64,000 nt of DNA from Pseudonocardia terrae (GTDB taxonomy: Bacteria > Actinomycetota > Actinomycetes > Mycobacteriales > Pseudonocardiaceae), in assembly GCF_021343995.1 (NCBI RefSeq), contig NZ_JAJTTE010000002.1, positions 1 through 64,000 of the forward strand, given 5' to 3'. The notes beneath the pieces are model-generated. The model searched no databases and was not told the origin of the DNA. It was given only the letters and a program-made list of their open reading frames with translations. How positions within the stretch are numbered: position 1 is the first letter of the stretch; every line of letters starts with the position of its first letter. The position numbers were made by a program, and so were the translations under genes. This document shows, one piece after another, positions 8,945-18,576 of this stretch.

Positions 8945-9568
8945 ATGGACGTGCGGGTCGTCGACCACCCCCTGGCCAGGGCTCGGCTCACGACGATGCG
9001 CGACGCGCGAACGGACAACGCCGCCTTCCGCGCCGCGCTGCGCGATCTCACCCTGCTGCTGATCGTCGAGGCGACCCGCGGTTTCGAGGTGGCGGAGTTC
9101 CCGCTGCACACCCCGGTGGCCCGCACGACCGGGTACCGGCTCGCGAACCCGCCCGTGCTCGTACCGGTGCTCCGCGCCGGCCTCGGCATGGTCGACGCCG
9201 CGCAGAACCTGATCCCCGAGGCCCAGATGGGGTTCGTCGGGGTGGCGCGGGACGAGGAGACGCACCGCCCGACCCCGTACATGGAGTCGCTGCCGGCCTC
9301 GCTCGTCGGGCGGCCGGTGTTCGTGCTCGACCCGATGCTCGCCACGGGCGGGTCGATGGTCCACACCGTCGAGCTGCTCACCGCCCGGGGTGCCGACGAC
9401 GTCACCGCCGTGTGCGTGCTCGCCGCACCGGAGGGCGTGCGCACCCTCGAGTCGAGCGGGCTCCCCGTTCAGCTCATCACCGCGTCGATCGACGAGCGGC
9501 TCAACGACTCCGCCTTCATCGTCCCGGGCCTCGGCGACGCGGGGGACCGGCAGTTCGGGGCGGTCTGA
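8945..9568 (+). CDS. upp: uracil phosphoribosyltransferase
   Basis: Makes UMP from uracil and PRPP in pyrimidine salvage. The 207-residue length is typical. Visible are the dimer/substrate segment [15 protein letters not shown], the PRPP-binding loop [19 protein letters not shown], and the uracil-binding C-terminus near [15 protein letters not shown]. Cytosolic. Together with add and the purine nucleoside phosphorylase it makes this part of the window a nucleoside salvage neighbourhood, an arrangement shared with mycobacteria. It converges on a TetR gene with a 27-nt gap. Confidence 0.97.
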   Translation: MDVRVVDHPLARARLTTMRDARTDNAAFRAALRDLTLLLIVEATRGFEVAEFPLHTPVARTTGYRLANPPVLVPVLRAGLGMVDAAQNLIPEAQMGFVGVARDEETHRPTPYMESLPASLVGRPVFVLDPMLATGGSMVHTVELLTARGADDVTAVCVLAAPEGVRTLESSGLPVQLITASIDERLNDSAFIVPGLGDAGDRQFGAV

Positions 9569-9595
9569 GCGGAGTCGGGTCGGGTTCGGGCGGGG

Positions 9596-10180
9596 TCAGG
9601 CCCGCCAGCCGTCGACCACCGCGCGCAGGACGGCCGCGAAGCCCGTGGCCGGGTCGTCGACCGCGTCGGGGGTGTGCGCGTGCAGCTGGATCGACACCAG
9701 CCCGTGCAGCGCCGACCAGAGCCCGAGCGCGACCGTGGGCGGGTGCGCGTCGTGCCGCAGCACCTTCGCGTCGACCGCCCGCTCCACCGCCTCGACCAGC
9801 GGGCCGAACGCCGCCTCCTGCAGCTCGCGCGACTCGGCGTCGAGCTGGTCGCGGTCGAACATCGCGTCGTAGAGGTGCGGGTCGTGCAGGGCGTCGGCGC
9901 GGTAGGCCTCGCCGAGCGCGACGAGCTGTTCGGCCGGGTCGCCGGCGGGCGGCACGTCGGCCAACGTCCGGCCCAGCCGCCGGAACGCGTCGTCGACCAG
10001 GGACTTCACCAGGCCGGGCTTGCCGCCGAAGAGCGCGTACACCGCGGTGGTCGACGTCCCGACGTCCGCGGCGAGGGTGCGCAGCGACAGCCCGGTCACA
10101 CCGTGTGCGCTCAGCAGCTCCGCCGCGCGGGCGCGCAGCTTGGTGCGCAACACGTCGTCGTGGACCTTGGGCCGGGGCAC
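9596..10180 (-). CDS. TetR family transcriptional regulator
   Basis: A 194-residue regulator. The N-terminal helix-turn-helix (LLSAHGVTGLSLRTLAADVG ending in TSTTAVYALFGGKPGL, about residues 17-52) is classic TetR, and the C-terminal half (HDPHLYDAMFDRD and following helices) resembles the TetR_C WHG-type ligand domain. Its target is unknown; the divergent SGNH hydrolase gene 179 nt away is the natural candidate. GTG 10180 is chosen because TAGCCT lies 6 nt upstream. Confidence 0.9.
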   Translation of the reverse strand: MPRPKVHDDVLRTKLRARAAELLSAHGVTGLSLRTLAADVGTSTTAVYALFGGKPGLVKSLVDDAFRRLGRTLADVPPAGDPAEQLVALGEAYRADALHDPHLYDAMFDRDQLDAESRELQEAAFGPLVEAVERAVDAKVLRHDAHPPTVALGLWSALHGLVSIQLHAHTPDAVDDPATGFAAVLRAVVDGWRA

Positions 10181-10186
10181 CGGCGG

Positions 10187-10192
10187 AGGCTA
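10187..10192 (-). promoter_or_regulatory. -10 box for the TetR gene
   Basis: On the minus strand TAGCCT is 6 nt before GTG 10180; leaderless arrangement. Confidence 0.5.
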
Positions 10193-10359
10193 CCCCTCCT
10201 CCCGGGGGTCCCGCCCGTTCACGGTGCGGTCACGGACCGGACACGGGGGCGTGACGAAACCGTGTCGGGTCGAGCTCCACGGGCGAGTAACGCGCGGGAC
10301 CGTTCGGGAGATCTTCTCGTGGGTCGCGCCGACCGGTGGCGCCCCGGCGGGAGGTCGGC

Positions 10360-11157
10360 GTGCGCTGGGTCGGGGGGCTTCGCTGGCGGGTTCCGTTGCA
10401 GCTGACCGCGTTGCTCGTCGCGGGCCTGGTCGTCGCCGCCCTCCCCGCCCAGGAGGGCGCCGCGGCACCCGGGGTGCGCACCGCGGGCGAGGGCGCGGGG
10501 CCGAAGGCCACGCTGCGGGTCATGCCGCTCGGCGCGTCGAGCACCGAGGGCATCGGCAGCCCCGCCACCGCCGGGTACCGCGGCCCTCTGTTCGCCGAGC
10601 TGACCGCCGACGGCATCCGCGTCGACTACGTGGGCTCGCGCCACGACGGCCCCCCGGGGATGGCCGACCGGGACAACGAGGGGCACTCCGGCTGGACGCT
10701 GGCGAAGATGATCCCGGCGGTCGGGGCCTGGGTGAAGGCCGCCGACCCGGACGTCGTGCTGATGCACATGGGCACCAACGACGTGAACTCCGGGGCGACG
10801 GGGAGCGTCGCCGCGGCGCGGCTCGACGCGTTGCTCGACAAGGTCTTCGAGGCCGCACCGCAGACCCACGTGATCGTCGCGGGCATCTGGGCGCCGCTGA
10901 CCGCCCACGCGAAGGACCGCGCGGAGCTGGCCCGGCTGACGCCCGGGGTCGTCGCCCGGCACCGCGCGCTCGGGCACTCCCTGGAGTTCGTGGACACCTC
11001 GACGCTGCTGTCCCCCGGGGACTTCGCCGACGGGCTGCACGCGAACGCCGGCGGTTACCGCAAGATCGCGGCGATGTGGACCACGGAGATCGAGGGCTGG
11101 CTGGCGCAGCGGCGGGCGGCGCCGGTCGAGCCGGTGACCCCGGCCGTCAGTCGCTGA
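10360..11157 (+). CDS. secreted SGNH/GDSL hydrolase
   Basis: About 265 residues. After a basic start (VRWVGGLRWR) comes a hydrophobic signal segment (LTALLVAGLVVAALPA), so the enzyme is exported. The SGNH blocks are present: nucleophile Ser in LGASSTEGIG, Gly in GHSGWTL, Asn in MGTNDVNSG, and the Asp-His pair in DGLHANAGGY. It is probably an esterase or carbohydrate deacetylase; the substrate is unknown. GTG 10360 is preferred over GTG 10336 because GGGAGG lies about 6 nt before it. Its 3' end overlaps the convergent flavodoxin gene by 11 nt. Confidence 0.86.
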   Translation: MRWVGGLRWRVPLQLTALLVAGLVVAALPAQEGAAAPGVRTAGEGAGPKATLRVMPLGASSTEGIGSPATAGYRGPLFAELTADGIRVDYVGSRHDGPPGMADRDNEGHSGWTLAKMIPAVGAWVKAADPDVVLMHMGTNDVNSGATGSVAAARLDALLDKVFEAAPQTHVIVAGIWAPLTAHAKDRAELARLTPGVVARHRALGHSLEFVDTSTLLSPGDFADGLHANAGGYRKIAAMWTTEIEGWLAQRRAAPVEPVTPAVSR

Positions 11158-11599
11158 GCCCCGCGGCCACCGTCGCCCCCAGCTCCCAGCAGGCCTCCAG
11201 TGCCGCCTTGTCCGGCGGACCCATGACCTCCACCGGGGCGGCGACCTGCTCCCAGCCCATGCCCGAGGCGATCGTGCCGACGGCCTTCACCGCGCCCTCC
11301 ACGCCCTGGTTGCCGTGCACGTAGAGGCCGTACGGCAGCTTGCGGGTGTCGTCGCCGCAGACGTAGTAGACCTGGTCGAAGAAGTGCTTCAACGCCCCGG
11401 ACATGTAGCCGATGTTGGCCGGGGTTCCGAGCACCACGCCGTCGGCCTCCAGCAGGTCCGAGGCGGTCGCGGCCAGCGCGGCCCGGCGGCGCACCTCCAC
11501 CCCGGTGATCTCCGGGTCGCTCGCGCCGCGGACCACGGCGTCGAGCAGCTCCTGGGTGGCCGGCGACGGCGTGTGGTGGACGATCAGCAGGACTGCCAC
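11147..11599 (-). CDS. flavodoxin-like NAD(P)H oxidoreductase
   Basis: A 150-residue single-domain flavodoxin fold. It has the N-terminal beta strand and phosphate loop (LLIVHHTPSPATQELLDAV), the middle strand with GVVLGTPANIGYMSGALKHF, which binds the flavin ring in this family, and a third region YGLYVHGNQGVEGAV. Expected to carry FMN and act in the cytosol; partner unknown. It lies 10 nt downstream of the start of the phosphosugar mutase-side operon on the same strand and overlaps the SGNH gene tail to tail. Confidence 0.84.
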   Translation of the reverse strand: MAVLLIVHHTPSPATQELLDAVVRGASDPEITGVEVRRRAALAATASDLLEADGVVLGTPANIGYMSGALKHFFDQVYYVCGDDTRKLPYGLYVHGNQGVEGAVKAVGTIASGMGWEQVAAPVEVMGPPDKAALEACWELGATVAAGLSD

Positions 11600-11609
11600 G
11601 GGCCCCGTC

Positions 11610-13307
11610 CTACCCGATGAGGGCCGTGATCTCCTCCCGGAGCGCCGCCATCCGCTCGTCGGCGCGGGCCCGGGCGGCGACCAGGTCGTCGGTGGGCGGC
11701 TCGACGACCTCGAGGTAGGCCTTCAGCTTCGGTTCGGTGCCCGAGGGACGCACGACCACCCGGAGGCCGTCGTGCCGCAGCCGCAGGACATAAGGGGCCG
11801 GCCGGTCGGCGCTCCAGCCCTCCGGCGGCGCGCCGGCCAGGCGGGCCACCACGGCGTCGCGCTCCACGGAGGCCATCCGCAGCGAGATCCCGACCGTGCG
11901 GTGCACACCGTGGGCGCGGGAGAGCTCGTCGAGCCGGTCGAGCAGGGTCCGTCCCGCGGCCTTCAGCCCGGCGGCGAGGTCGGCGGCGACGACGGCCGCG
12001 GCGATCCCGTCCTTGTCCCGCACCGCCTCCGGGTCCACGCAGTACCCGAGGGCCTCCTCGTAGCCGTAGACGAGGCCGGGGCCGGCGCGGACGATCCACT
12101 TGAAGCCGGTCAGTGTCTCGGCGGACGGGGCGCCGTGGGCGGCGGCGACCTTCGCCAGCATCGAGCTCGACACGACGGTGGTCGCGACGAGGCCGCTGCG
12201 CCGGCGCAGCAGGTGGTCGCCGAGGAGGACGCCGGTCTCGTCGCCGGTGAGCATCCGCCAGCCCGCGGGCGTCGGGACGCCGAGGGCGCAGCGGTCGGCG
12301 TCGGGGTCCAGGGCGATCGCGATGTCGGCGCCGGTGCGCCCGGCCAGCGCGAGCAGCAGGTCCGTGGCGCCGGGCTCCTCCGGATTCGGGAAGTCGACGG
12401 TCGGGAAGTCCGGGTCCGGCGCCGCCTGCTCGGCGACGACGTGGACGTCCGTGAATCCGCTGCGCGCCAGCGCGTGCACGGCGATGGCCCCGCCGACGCC
12501 GTGCATCGGCGTGAGCGCGATCCGCAAGGCGGCGGTCGCGATGCCGAGCCCGGCGACCCGGTCCAGGTACTCCTCGGTGACGTCGTCGACGGTCGTCGGG
12601 CCGTGGGCCGGGATGGCCACGGCAGCGGGGGCGCCGGCGATCGCGGCCTCGATCTCGGCGTCGGCGGGGGTGGTGAGCTGGGCGCCGGGGGCGTCGCCCA
12701 CGCCCGCACCGAGGTAGACCTTGTAGCCGTTGTCCTGCGGCGGGTTGTGCGAGGCGGTGATCTGCACCCCGGCGGCGGCGTCCCGTTGCTGCACCGCGAA
12801 CGCGAGCAACGGGGTCGGGACGGCCCCGGGCAGCACGTGCACGGCGAACCCGGCCGCGGCGAGGACCCCGGCGGTCTCGCGGGCGAAGGCCTCGGACCCG
12901 TGCCGCGCGTCCCGCCCGACGACGACCGTCCGCCCCCGTGCGCCGCGCGCGACCAGCCAGGCGGCCAGGCCGGCGGTGGCCCGGCGGACCACGGCGATGT
13001 TCATGCCGGACGGGCCGGCCCGTACCGGACCGCGGAGCCCGGCGGTGCCGAAGCGCAGCGGACCCGAGAGGGCGTCGGCGAGGGCGCCGGAGGCGGAGCG
13101 TGCGGAGCCGACCGTCTGGCCGGAGGCAGAGCGTGCGGAGCCGACCGTCTGGCCGGAGGCGGAGCCTGCGGAGCCGACCGTCGAGCCGGCGTCGCCCCCG
13201 GTCATCGCGGCGGCCAGGAGCTTCTGCAGCTCGGTGCGGGTGGCGGGGTCGGGGTCGTCGGCGATCCAGCGCATCGCCGCGTCCCGCAGCGCGGGGTCCA
13301 GACCCAT
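11610..13307 (-). CDS. pmmB: phosphoglucomutase/phosphomannomutase
   Basis: 565 residues, alpha-D-phosphohexomutase superfamily. The phosphoserine loop is ITASHNPPQDNGYKVYLG, the metal loop DPDADRCALGVP, the sugar loop GYEEALGY and the phosphate-binding loop VRPSGTEPKLKAYLE. Probably interconverts glucose-1-P/6-P or mannose or deoxyribose phosphates; in this position next to a purine nucleoside phosphorylase a pentose-phosphate role is plausible. Odd feature: residues about 42-75 are a low-complexity linker made of an 11-residue unit (GSARSASGQTV) repeated, encoded by three 33-bp tandem copies. The ATG follows the stop of the upstream gene by a single nucleotide. Confidence 0.92.
   Translation of the reverse strand: MGLDPALRDAAMRWIADDPDPATRTELQKLLAAAMTGGDAGSTVGSAGSASGQTVGSARSASGQTVGSARSASGALADALSGPLRFGTAGLRGPVRAGPSGMNIAVVRRATAGLAAWLVARGARGRTVVVGRDARHGSEAFARETAGVLAAAGFAVHVLPGAVPTPLLAFAVQQRDAAAGVQITASHNPPQDNGYKVYLGAGVGDAPGAQLTTPADAEIEAAIAGAPAAVAIPAHGPTTVDDVTEEYLDRVAGLGIATAALRIALTPMHGVGGAIAVHALARSGFTDVHVVAEQAAPDPDFPTVDFPNPEEPGATDLLLALAGRTGADIAIALDPDADRCALGVPTPAGWRMLTGDETGVLLGDHLLRRRSGLVATTVVSSSMLAKVAAAHGAPSAETLTGFKWIVRAGPGLVYGYEEALGYCVDPEAVRDKDGIAAAVVAADLAAGLKAAGRTLLDRLDELSRAHGVHRTVGISLRMASVERDAVVARLAGAPPEGWSADRPAPYVLRLRHDGLRVVVRPSGTEPKLKAYLEVVEPPTDDLVAARARADERMAALREEITALIG
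13087..13185. repeat. three tandem 33-bp repeats inside pmmB
   Basis: Copies at 13087-13119, 13120-13152 and 13153-13185 differ by only a few bases. They are in frame and encode an 11-residue Ser/Ala/Gly unit in the linker between the short N-terminal helix and the mutase domain. Confidence 0.85.
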
Positions 13308-13308
13308 G

Positions 13309-14088
13309 TCAGGCGCGCGCGACCAGCTCGCGCAACAGCTCGCCCATCCGGGTCGCCGAGGCGCGCCCGGCCTCGAGCACCTCCTCGTGGTCGAGCGGCT
13401 GCCCGGTCATCCCGGCGGCGAGGTTCGTGACCAGCGACACCCCGAACACCTCGACACCCTCGGCGCGGGCGGCGATCGCCTCCAGGACGGTGGACATCCC
13501 GACCAGGTCGGCGCCGAGCGTGCGCAGCATCCGGATCTCGGCGGGCGTCTCGAAGTGGGGGCCGGGCAGCCCCGCGTACACCCCTTCCTCGAGCGAGGGG
13601 TCGATCTCGCGCGCGAGCTTGCGCAGCCGGACCGAGTAGAGGTCGGTGAGGTCGACGAACCGCGGGCCGACCAGCGGCGAGCGGGCCGTGAGGTTGAGGT
13701 GGTCGCTGATCAGCACCGGCTGCCCGACCGACATGCCCTCCCGGATCCCGCCCGCCGCGTTGGTCAGCACGATCGTGCGGCACCCGACGGCCGCCGCCAC
13801 CCGGACCCCGTGCACCACGGCCTCGACCGGGTGTCCCTCGTAGCCGTGCGTGCGCCCCAGCATCACCAGGACCTTCCGGCCGCCGACGCCCAGCGAGCGG
13901 ACCGTGCCGCTCTGGCCCTCGACGGCGGGCGGGACGAACCCGGGCAGCCCGGCCATCGGGACGTCCGCCCCGACGCCGATCACGTCCGCGGCGGGCCGCC
14001 ACCCGGAGCCCAGGACCACCGCGACGTCGTGCCGCTCCACCCCGGTCGCGTTGGCCAGCGCCTGCGCGGCCTGCTGCGCGATGCTCAT
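13309..14088 (-). CDS. deoD: purine nucleoside phosphorylase
   Basis: 259 residues of the trimeric PNP (MTAP-type) family, splitting inosine or guanosine into base and ribose-1-phosphate. Motifs: [13 protein letters not shown] phosphate loop, [52 protein letters not shown] with the catalytic Glu, and [14 protein letters not shown] with the base-binding Asn. The ATG at 14088 is supported by TACCCT 6 nt upstream. It directly precedes pmmB, which could take the sugar phosphate product further. Cytosolic. Confidence 0.95.
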   Translation of the reverse strand: MSIAQQAAQALANATGVERHDVAVVLGSGWRPAADVIGVGADVPMAGLPGFVPPAVEGQSGTVRSLGVGGRKVLVMLGRTHGYEGHPVEAVVHGVRVAAAVGCRTIVLTNAAGGIREGMSVGQPVLISDHLNLTARSPLVGPRFVDLTDLYSVRLRKLAREIDPSLEEGVYAGLPGPHFETPAEIRMLRTLGADLVGMSTVLEAIAARAEGVEVFGVSLVTNLAAGMTGQPLDHEEVLEAGRASATRMGELLRELVARA

Positions 14089-14094
14089 GCGCGC

Positions 14095-14100
14095 AGGGTA
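14095..14100 (-). promoter_or_regulatory. -10 box for the PNP gene
   Basis: TACCCT lies 6 nt before ATG 14088 on the minus strand, so deoD-pmmB may have its own leaderless promoter in addition to read-through from the kinase gene. Confidence 0.5.
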
Positions 14101-14107
14101 CGGGTGA

Positions 14108-15829
14108 TCACCCGGCGGCCGGTGCCGTGAAGGTCGAGGCGAGCGCGGAGAACAGCGCTGCCGAGCGGTCGTCCGCGCGGTCGGCCGGCACGGTGAGGGA
14201 CAGCGCCCACAGCCCGTCGGCCGCGGGGACCGTGCGCAGGACCGTCGTGCGCCGCTGGGAGCCCTCGGTGGTGGTGTAGCGCAGCTCGCGGACCCCGGCG
14301 GGGGCACCGGCGACGGGCTCGGCCGGGCCGGCGTCGACGGCGTCGACCCCGAGGTGCGCTGCGGTGAGCCCGGCGGTGACCTCGTTCTCGGACCCGGCCT
14401 TCCACACGGCGAGGGCCTCGGACCCGTCGGCCGAGACGAAGCGGACGACGGGGTACGCGTCGCCGTCGCGGTACTGCGCCCAGCTCGAGGGCACCGCGAC
14501 GCTCCAGCCCGCGGGGTCGGAGTGCACGGTGGTGGGGCTGCGGTCGGTGGTGACCGTGACGGTCGACGCCGGGGACTGCCCGGCCAGCGTCCGGACCAGA
14601 CCGTAGCCGCCGGCGGCGCCGAGCAGGACGAGCACCGCACCCGCGACGGCCAGCGGCAGCGCCCAGCGCGTCGGCATCGCGACCGTCGTGGTGCGGCGGA
14701 CGGGGGCGGCCGTCGACGTCGGCGAGGGGCGGACGGGCGGGCGGGCCGGTGCGTGGGCGCCCGTCGGGGTGGGGAGCGGGCCGGGTGCGGCGGCGAGGCC
14801 GCGCGGGGCGGGCTGCGGCGGGTCCGCGGCCGGCAGCCGGGTCGAGCCGGCGGGACCGTACGTGCCGCCCCAGGGCTCCGGCGCCGCCATCGGGCCCGAC
14901 GCGGCCACCCTCGGCTCCGGCACCGCCTCCGGCCGGGCGACCGTGGAGTAGGTGGTCGGGGCGTCGGGGGAGCCGGGGTACAGCGGGTCGTCCGGGTCGT
15001 CGAGCAGCGGGCGCAGCCGGCGGCGCACCTCGTCGAGCGGCATCCGCTGGTCGGGGTCCTTGACCATGAGCGCCGCGATGACCTCGGAGACCGGGCCGTA
15101 CTCCCGCGGGCGGGGCACCTCGCCGTCGACCACCTCGGTGATGGTGGAGACCGGGTCGCCCTTGACGTCGTAGGGCGGGCGGCCCTCGAGCGCGGCGAAG
15201 AGGGTGGCCCCCAGGCCCCAGAGGTCCGCGGCGGGGGTGACGGCGGCGCCCATCGCGACCTCGGGGGCGATGTAGGCCGGGGAGCCGAGGACGAGCCCGG
15301 CGGTGGTCATCGGCGCGTCGGAGGCGTTGCGCGCGATGCCGAAGTCGGTGAGCTTGATGCGGCCGTCGTGGGCGACGAGGACGTTCCCCGGCTTGACGTC
15401 CCGGTGCGTGATGCCGGCGCGGTGCGCGGCCCGCAGCGCCGCGGCCGTGGCGTAGCCGACGACGGCGGCCTGGCGCTGGTTCAGCCGGCCCTGCTCGGAG
15501 ATGATCGTGGCGAGGTTGCGCGACGGGACCATCTCGAGGACGACGAGCGGCTCGCCGGCCGCGTCGACGACGTCGAACACCGTGATGACGTTCGGGTGCG
15601 ACAACCCGCCGAGGGCACGCGCCTCGCGGAGCATCCGCTCGCGCATCCCGAGCGCCTCGCGTTCCGGGATCCCGCGCGGGACCTTCAGCTCCTTGACCGC
15701 CACCCGGCGGCGCAGGACCTCGTCGTACCCCGACCAGACCGTGCCCATCGCCCCGCTGCCGAGCTGCGCGGAGAGGCGGTACCGGTCGCCGACGACGCGG
15801 CCCGGCTGCTCGTCTTCCTGCGTGGACAC
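14108..15829 (-). CDS. membrane Ser/Thr protein kinase (PknB type)
   Basis: 573 residues if it starts at GTG 15829. The kinase domain has the glycine loop [10 protein letters not shown] (residues 23-32), the VAVKELK lysine (46), THRDVKPGN (141-149), DFG (162-164) and SPAYIAPE. A Pro/Ala-rich juxtamembrane linker of about 110 residues leads to one TM helix (about 389-413), then an extracellular domain of about 160 residues with no PASTA repeats, so the signal sensed is unknown. It lies 19 nt upstream of deoD on the same strand, an unusual neighbour for a salvage enzyme. The frame continues upstream, but the start fits the domain boundary. Confidence 0.9.
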   Translation of the reverse strand: MSTQEDEQPGRVVGDRYRLSAQLGSGAMGTVWSGYDEVLRRRVAVKELKVPRGIPEREALGMRERMLREARALGGLSHPNVITVFDVVDAAGEPLVVLEMVPSRNLATIISEQGRLNQRQAAVVGYATAAALRAAHRAGITHRDVKPGNVLVAHDGRIKLTDFGIARNASDAPMTTAGLVLGSPAYIAPEVAMGAAVTPAADLWGLGATLFAALEGRPPYDVKGDPVSTITEVVDGEVPRPREYGPVSEVIAALMVKDPDQRMPLDEVRRRLRPLLDDPDDPLYPGSPDAPTTYSTVARPEAVPEPRVAASGPMAAPEPWGGTYGPAGSTRLPAADPPQPAPRGLAAAPGPLPTPTGAHAPARPPVRPSPTSTAAPVRRTTTVAMPTRWALPLAVAGAVLVLLGAAGGYGLVRTLAGQSPASTVTVTTDRSPTTVHSDPAGWSVAVPSSWAQYRDGDAYPVVRFVSADGSEALAVWKAGSENEVTAGLTAAHLGVDAVDAGPAEPVAGAPAGVRELRYTTTEGSQRRTTVLRTVPAADGLWALSLTVPADRADDRSAALFSALASTFTAPAAG

Positions 15830-16175
15830 GTGACCATTGTCGGCGACGGCCCGCACGTGTGTGCGGGCGGGTACGCCTGCGGACGACTCGGACGGGGCCT
15901 GGACCAGCGCAAACGGGCACGTCACGTGACCGGGTGACGACGCTGTGCAGCCTCGTTCCCGTCGCCGAGCGGCAGGGCCGCCCGTTCGTCGCAACCTGCG
16001 ACAACCGCTCGTCACGGACAGGTTCGCCGTCCGCCGCCGGACGCCGACCCCTCGGCGCGGATACCGGGTGAACGTCCGGTTTCAGGTTGGTACACCGCTG
16101 ACCGGGTGAGCACCATGGGGCAATGCAGGAGAGAGCGAAGAGCCCTCGAGGGGCGGGTCGGGCCGGTGATGTCCG
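15830..16175. other. divergent intergenic region, 346 nt
   Basis: Separates the leftward kinase gene from the rightward M20 hydrolase gene and must hold both promoters. I see no clear TANNNT box at leaderless spacing for either gene and no hairpin of note. Confidence 0.4.
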
Positions 16176-17411
16176 GTGACCCTGCTCGAGGCGCACCCCG
16201 AGCTCGCGACCAGCGGTGACCAGGTGGTCACCGACCTCGGCGCGGGCACCGGCCCGGCCTGGCTGGACCAGTGGCTCACGGCCCACCGGTCCGACGTCGT
16301 CGCCGTCCGCCGGTCGCTGCACTCCGTACCCGAGCTCGGCCGCGACGAGCACCGGACGACCGCCCTCGTGGCCCGTCGCCTGATGGTCGCCGGCCTCGAG
16401 CCCCGCACCCTGCCCGGCGGCACCGGCCTCGTCTGCGACGTGGGCCGCGGCGACCGCTGCGTGGCCCTGCGCGCCGACCTCGACGCCCTGCCCCTCGGCG
16501 AGGAGACCGGGCTGCCGTTCGCGTCGACCGTGCCCAACGTGATGCACGCCTGCGGGCACGACGCGCACACGGCGATGGTGCTCGGCGCGGGCCTCGCGCT
16601 CGCCTCCGCGCCTTCCCTGCCCGGCCGCGTGCGGCTGGTGTTCCAGCCCGCCGAGGAGGTCCAGCCCGGCGGCGCGATCGACGTCGTGGCCGACGGCGCG
16701 ATGGACGACGTCGAGCGCATCTTCGCGCTGCACTGCGACCCGCGGCTGGAGGTCGGCCGGCTCGGCACCCGGGTCGGGCCGATCACCTCGGCGTGCGACG
16801 TCGTCGAGATCCGCCTGACCTCGCCCGGCGGGCACACCGCCCGCCCGCACCTGACCGCCGACCTCGTCGAGGCGCTCGGGCTGCTGATCACCCAGCTCCC
16901 GCTGCTGCTCACCCGCCAGGTCGACCCGCGCTCGGGCACCGTCCTGGTGTGGGGCGCGGTGCAGGCCGGCGAGGCCGCCAACGCGATCCCGCAGCACGGC
17001 GTGCTGCGCGGCACGCTGCGCACCGCCGACCACGCCACCTGGACCGAGCTGGAGGACAAGTTCCGCGCGCTGGTCGCAGCCGTCCTCGCGCCGCTCGGCG
17101 TCGGGTACGTGATCGACCACATCCGCGGGGTGCCGCCGGTGGTCAACGAGGTCGTCAGCTCCGGCATGCTCCGCGACGCCGCGATCCTCACCGGCGGTCC
17201 CGAGGCCGCCGCCGACACCGAGCAGTCCAGCGGCGGCGAGGACTTCGCGTGGTACCTGGAGAAGGTGCCGGGCGCGATGGCGCGGCTGGGGGTGTGGCCG
17301 GGGGTGGGCCCGATGAAGGACATCCACCAGCCCACCTTCGACCTCGACGAACGCGCCCTCCCCTTCGGCGTCCGGGTCCTGGTCAACAGCGCCCTGCAAG
17401 CCCTGGCATAA
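16176..17411 (+). CDS. M20 family amidohydrolase (AmiB1/HipO-like)
   Basis: 411 residues of the M20D peptidase/aminoacylase family, cytosolic zinc hydrolases that cleave N-acyl amino acids or related amides. Visible: HSVPELGRDEHRTTALV, ALRADLDALPL, the metal motif MHACGHDAHTAMVLG, VFQPAEEVQPGGA with the catalytic Glu, the dimerisation-domain histidine in SPGGHTARPH, and the C-terminal SGGEDFAWYLEKVPGA metal ligand. The substrate is unknown. In mycobacteria amiA/amiB genes occupy the same place beside deoD. The GTG 16176 start lacks a clear ribosome binding site and could be off by a few codons. Confidence 0.9.
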   Translation: MTLLEAHPELATSGDQVVTDLGAGTGPAWLDQWLTAHRSDVVAVRRSLHSVPELGRDEHRTTALVARRLMVAGLEPRTLPGGTGLVCDVGRGDRCVALRADLDALPLGEETGLPFASTVPNVMHACGHDAHTAMVLGAGLALASAPSLPGRVRLVFQPAEEVQPGGAIDVVADGAMDDVERIFALHCDPRLEVGRLGTRVGPITSACDVVEIRLTSPGGHTARPHLTADLVEALGLLITQLPLLLTRQVDPRSGTVLVWGAVQAGEAANAIPQHGVLRGTLRTADHATWTELEDKFRALVAAVLAPLGVGYVIDHIRGVPPVVNEVVSSGMLRDAAILTGGPEAAADTEQSSGGEDFAWYLEKVPGAMARLGVWPGVGPMKDIHQPTFDLDERALPFGVRVLVNSALQALA

Positions 17412-17525
17412 CCCCCGCGAGTCGGCACTTCCGGGCGACCGAACTGCACATCTCGGTAGATCGGTTGTCCACAGGCGGGCTCCGCCATCCACAGGCTGCG
17501 CCCGATCGCGTCCGCGTGGCTCCGG

Positions 17526-18500
17526 GTGCCCGACGCCGGCGTGGTGCTTCCCTGGGAACTGGGTACGGCGGGCGCCTGCTTGCGCAGCGTCCTCGTCGAT
17601 GCCGTCGGTGAGTACCGGGTCCGCCGAGCGGTCAGCACCGGTGAGGCCCTGGTGCCGTGGCCAGGGGTGCTCGCGGACCCGGCGTGCGCCACGGACTCAC
17701 TCACGATGGTCGCCGCGGCGTGGCTTGCCGTTGGCGGTGGTGCAGTGGTCGCCGGACCGTCGGCGGCTCACCTGCACGGATGCACGGCGCTCCCGCCCCA
17801 GCCGGTGCATCTCGTCGTGCCGTACGAGACCCGCCGCCGAACTCGGCCGGGTCTCGTCGTGCACAACGGTCCGGACCTTGCCGGCGACCACGTCGTCGTT
17901 CGGGGCCTGCCCACGCTGCGGCTCGAGCGGGTGGTCACCGACCTCCTATGTACCGCTGCGCCGTGGCACGCTCTCGCCGTCGCCGACGAAGCCCTGGCGC
18001 TCGTGCCGAAGGCGGAGACGGCCGAGTTCCGAGCGGATGTGCGGGCGCGCCTGCGCGCCCGGTCCGACCCGCGGGGCACGCTGATCGGCGCGCGCCTATT
18101 CGACCTGGCGACAGGGCGCGCCGAGTCCCCGCCCGAGAGCCATCTGCTGTGGCGTGTGGTCGATCTGGGTTATCCCGTGCCGCAGGTGAACCGTTGGGTC
18201 CACGATCTGCGCGGCGTCCCGATCCACCGACTCGACCTTAGCTGGCCGGAGCTGCGCATCGCGGTGGAGTACGACGGCTACGAGGCGCACGTCGACCGCG
18301 AGGCCGAGGATCTGGCGCGCGTCGCCGATCTGGAGGCTCGGGGCTGGATCGTGATCAGGGTGCGCAAGGCCGACCTGGTGAACACGGGGCCCCTGGAGCG
18401 GGCGCTCGACGCGGCGTTCGCCCGCCGTGGCGTCGACACGTCCCGGCGGATCATGAACGCGTTGCGACCACGACGGCATCGCGAGCCACGCGGCGCGTGA
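17526..18500 (+). CDS. DUF559 domain protein
   Basis: 324 residues. The C-terminal 90 residues (RLDLSWPELRIAVEYDGYEA, then LEARGWIVIRVRKADL) are the DUF559/Vsr-like PD-(D/E)xK fold: the D of RLDLSWP, the E of VEYDG and later basic residues match a nuclease-type core. The N-terminal part (AAWLAVGGGAVVAGPSAAHL) resembles the antitoxin-like domain commonly fused to DUF559 in actinobacteria. Many copies occur in these genomes and the function is not established. Base composition is slightly less GC-biased than its neighbours. Confidence 0.75.
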   Translation: MPDAGVVLPWELGTAGACLRSVLVDAVGEYRVRRAVSTGEALVPWPGVLADPACATDSLTMVAAAWLAVGGGAVVAGPSAAHLHGCTALPPQPVHLVVPYETRRRTRPGLVVHNGPDLAGDHVVVRGLPTLRLERVVTDLLCTAAPWHALAVADEALALVPKAETAEFRADVRARLRARSDPRGTLIGARLFDLATGRAESPPESHLLWRVVDLGYPVPQVNRWVHDLRGVPIHRLDLSWPELRIAVEYDGYEAHVDREAEDLARVADLEARGWIVIRVRKADLVNTGPLERALDAAFARRGVDTSRRIMNALRPRRHREPRGA

Positions 18501-18576
18501 GGGCCAGCCTGGAGGTCGTCTCCCGGGATGTGTGGTTCGGACGACTGAAGGTGTCGACTCGCGGGGTCTTCCCGGG

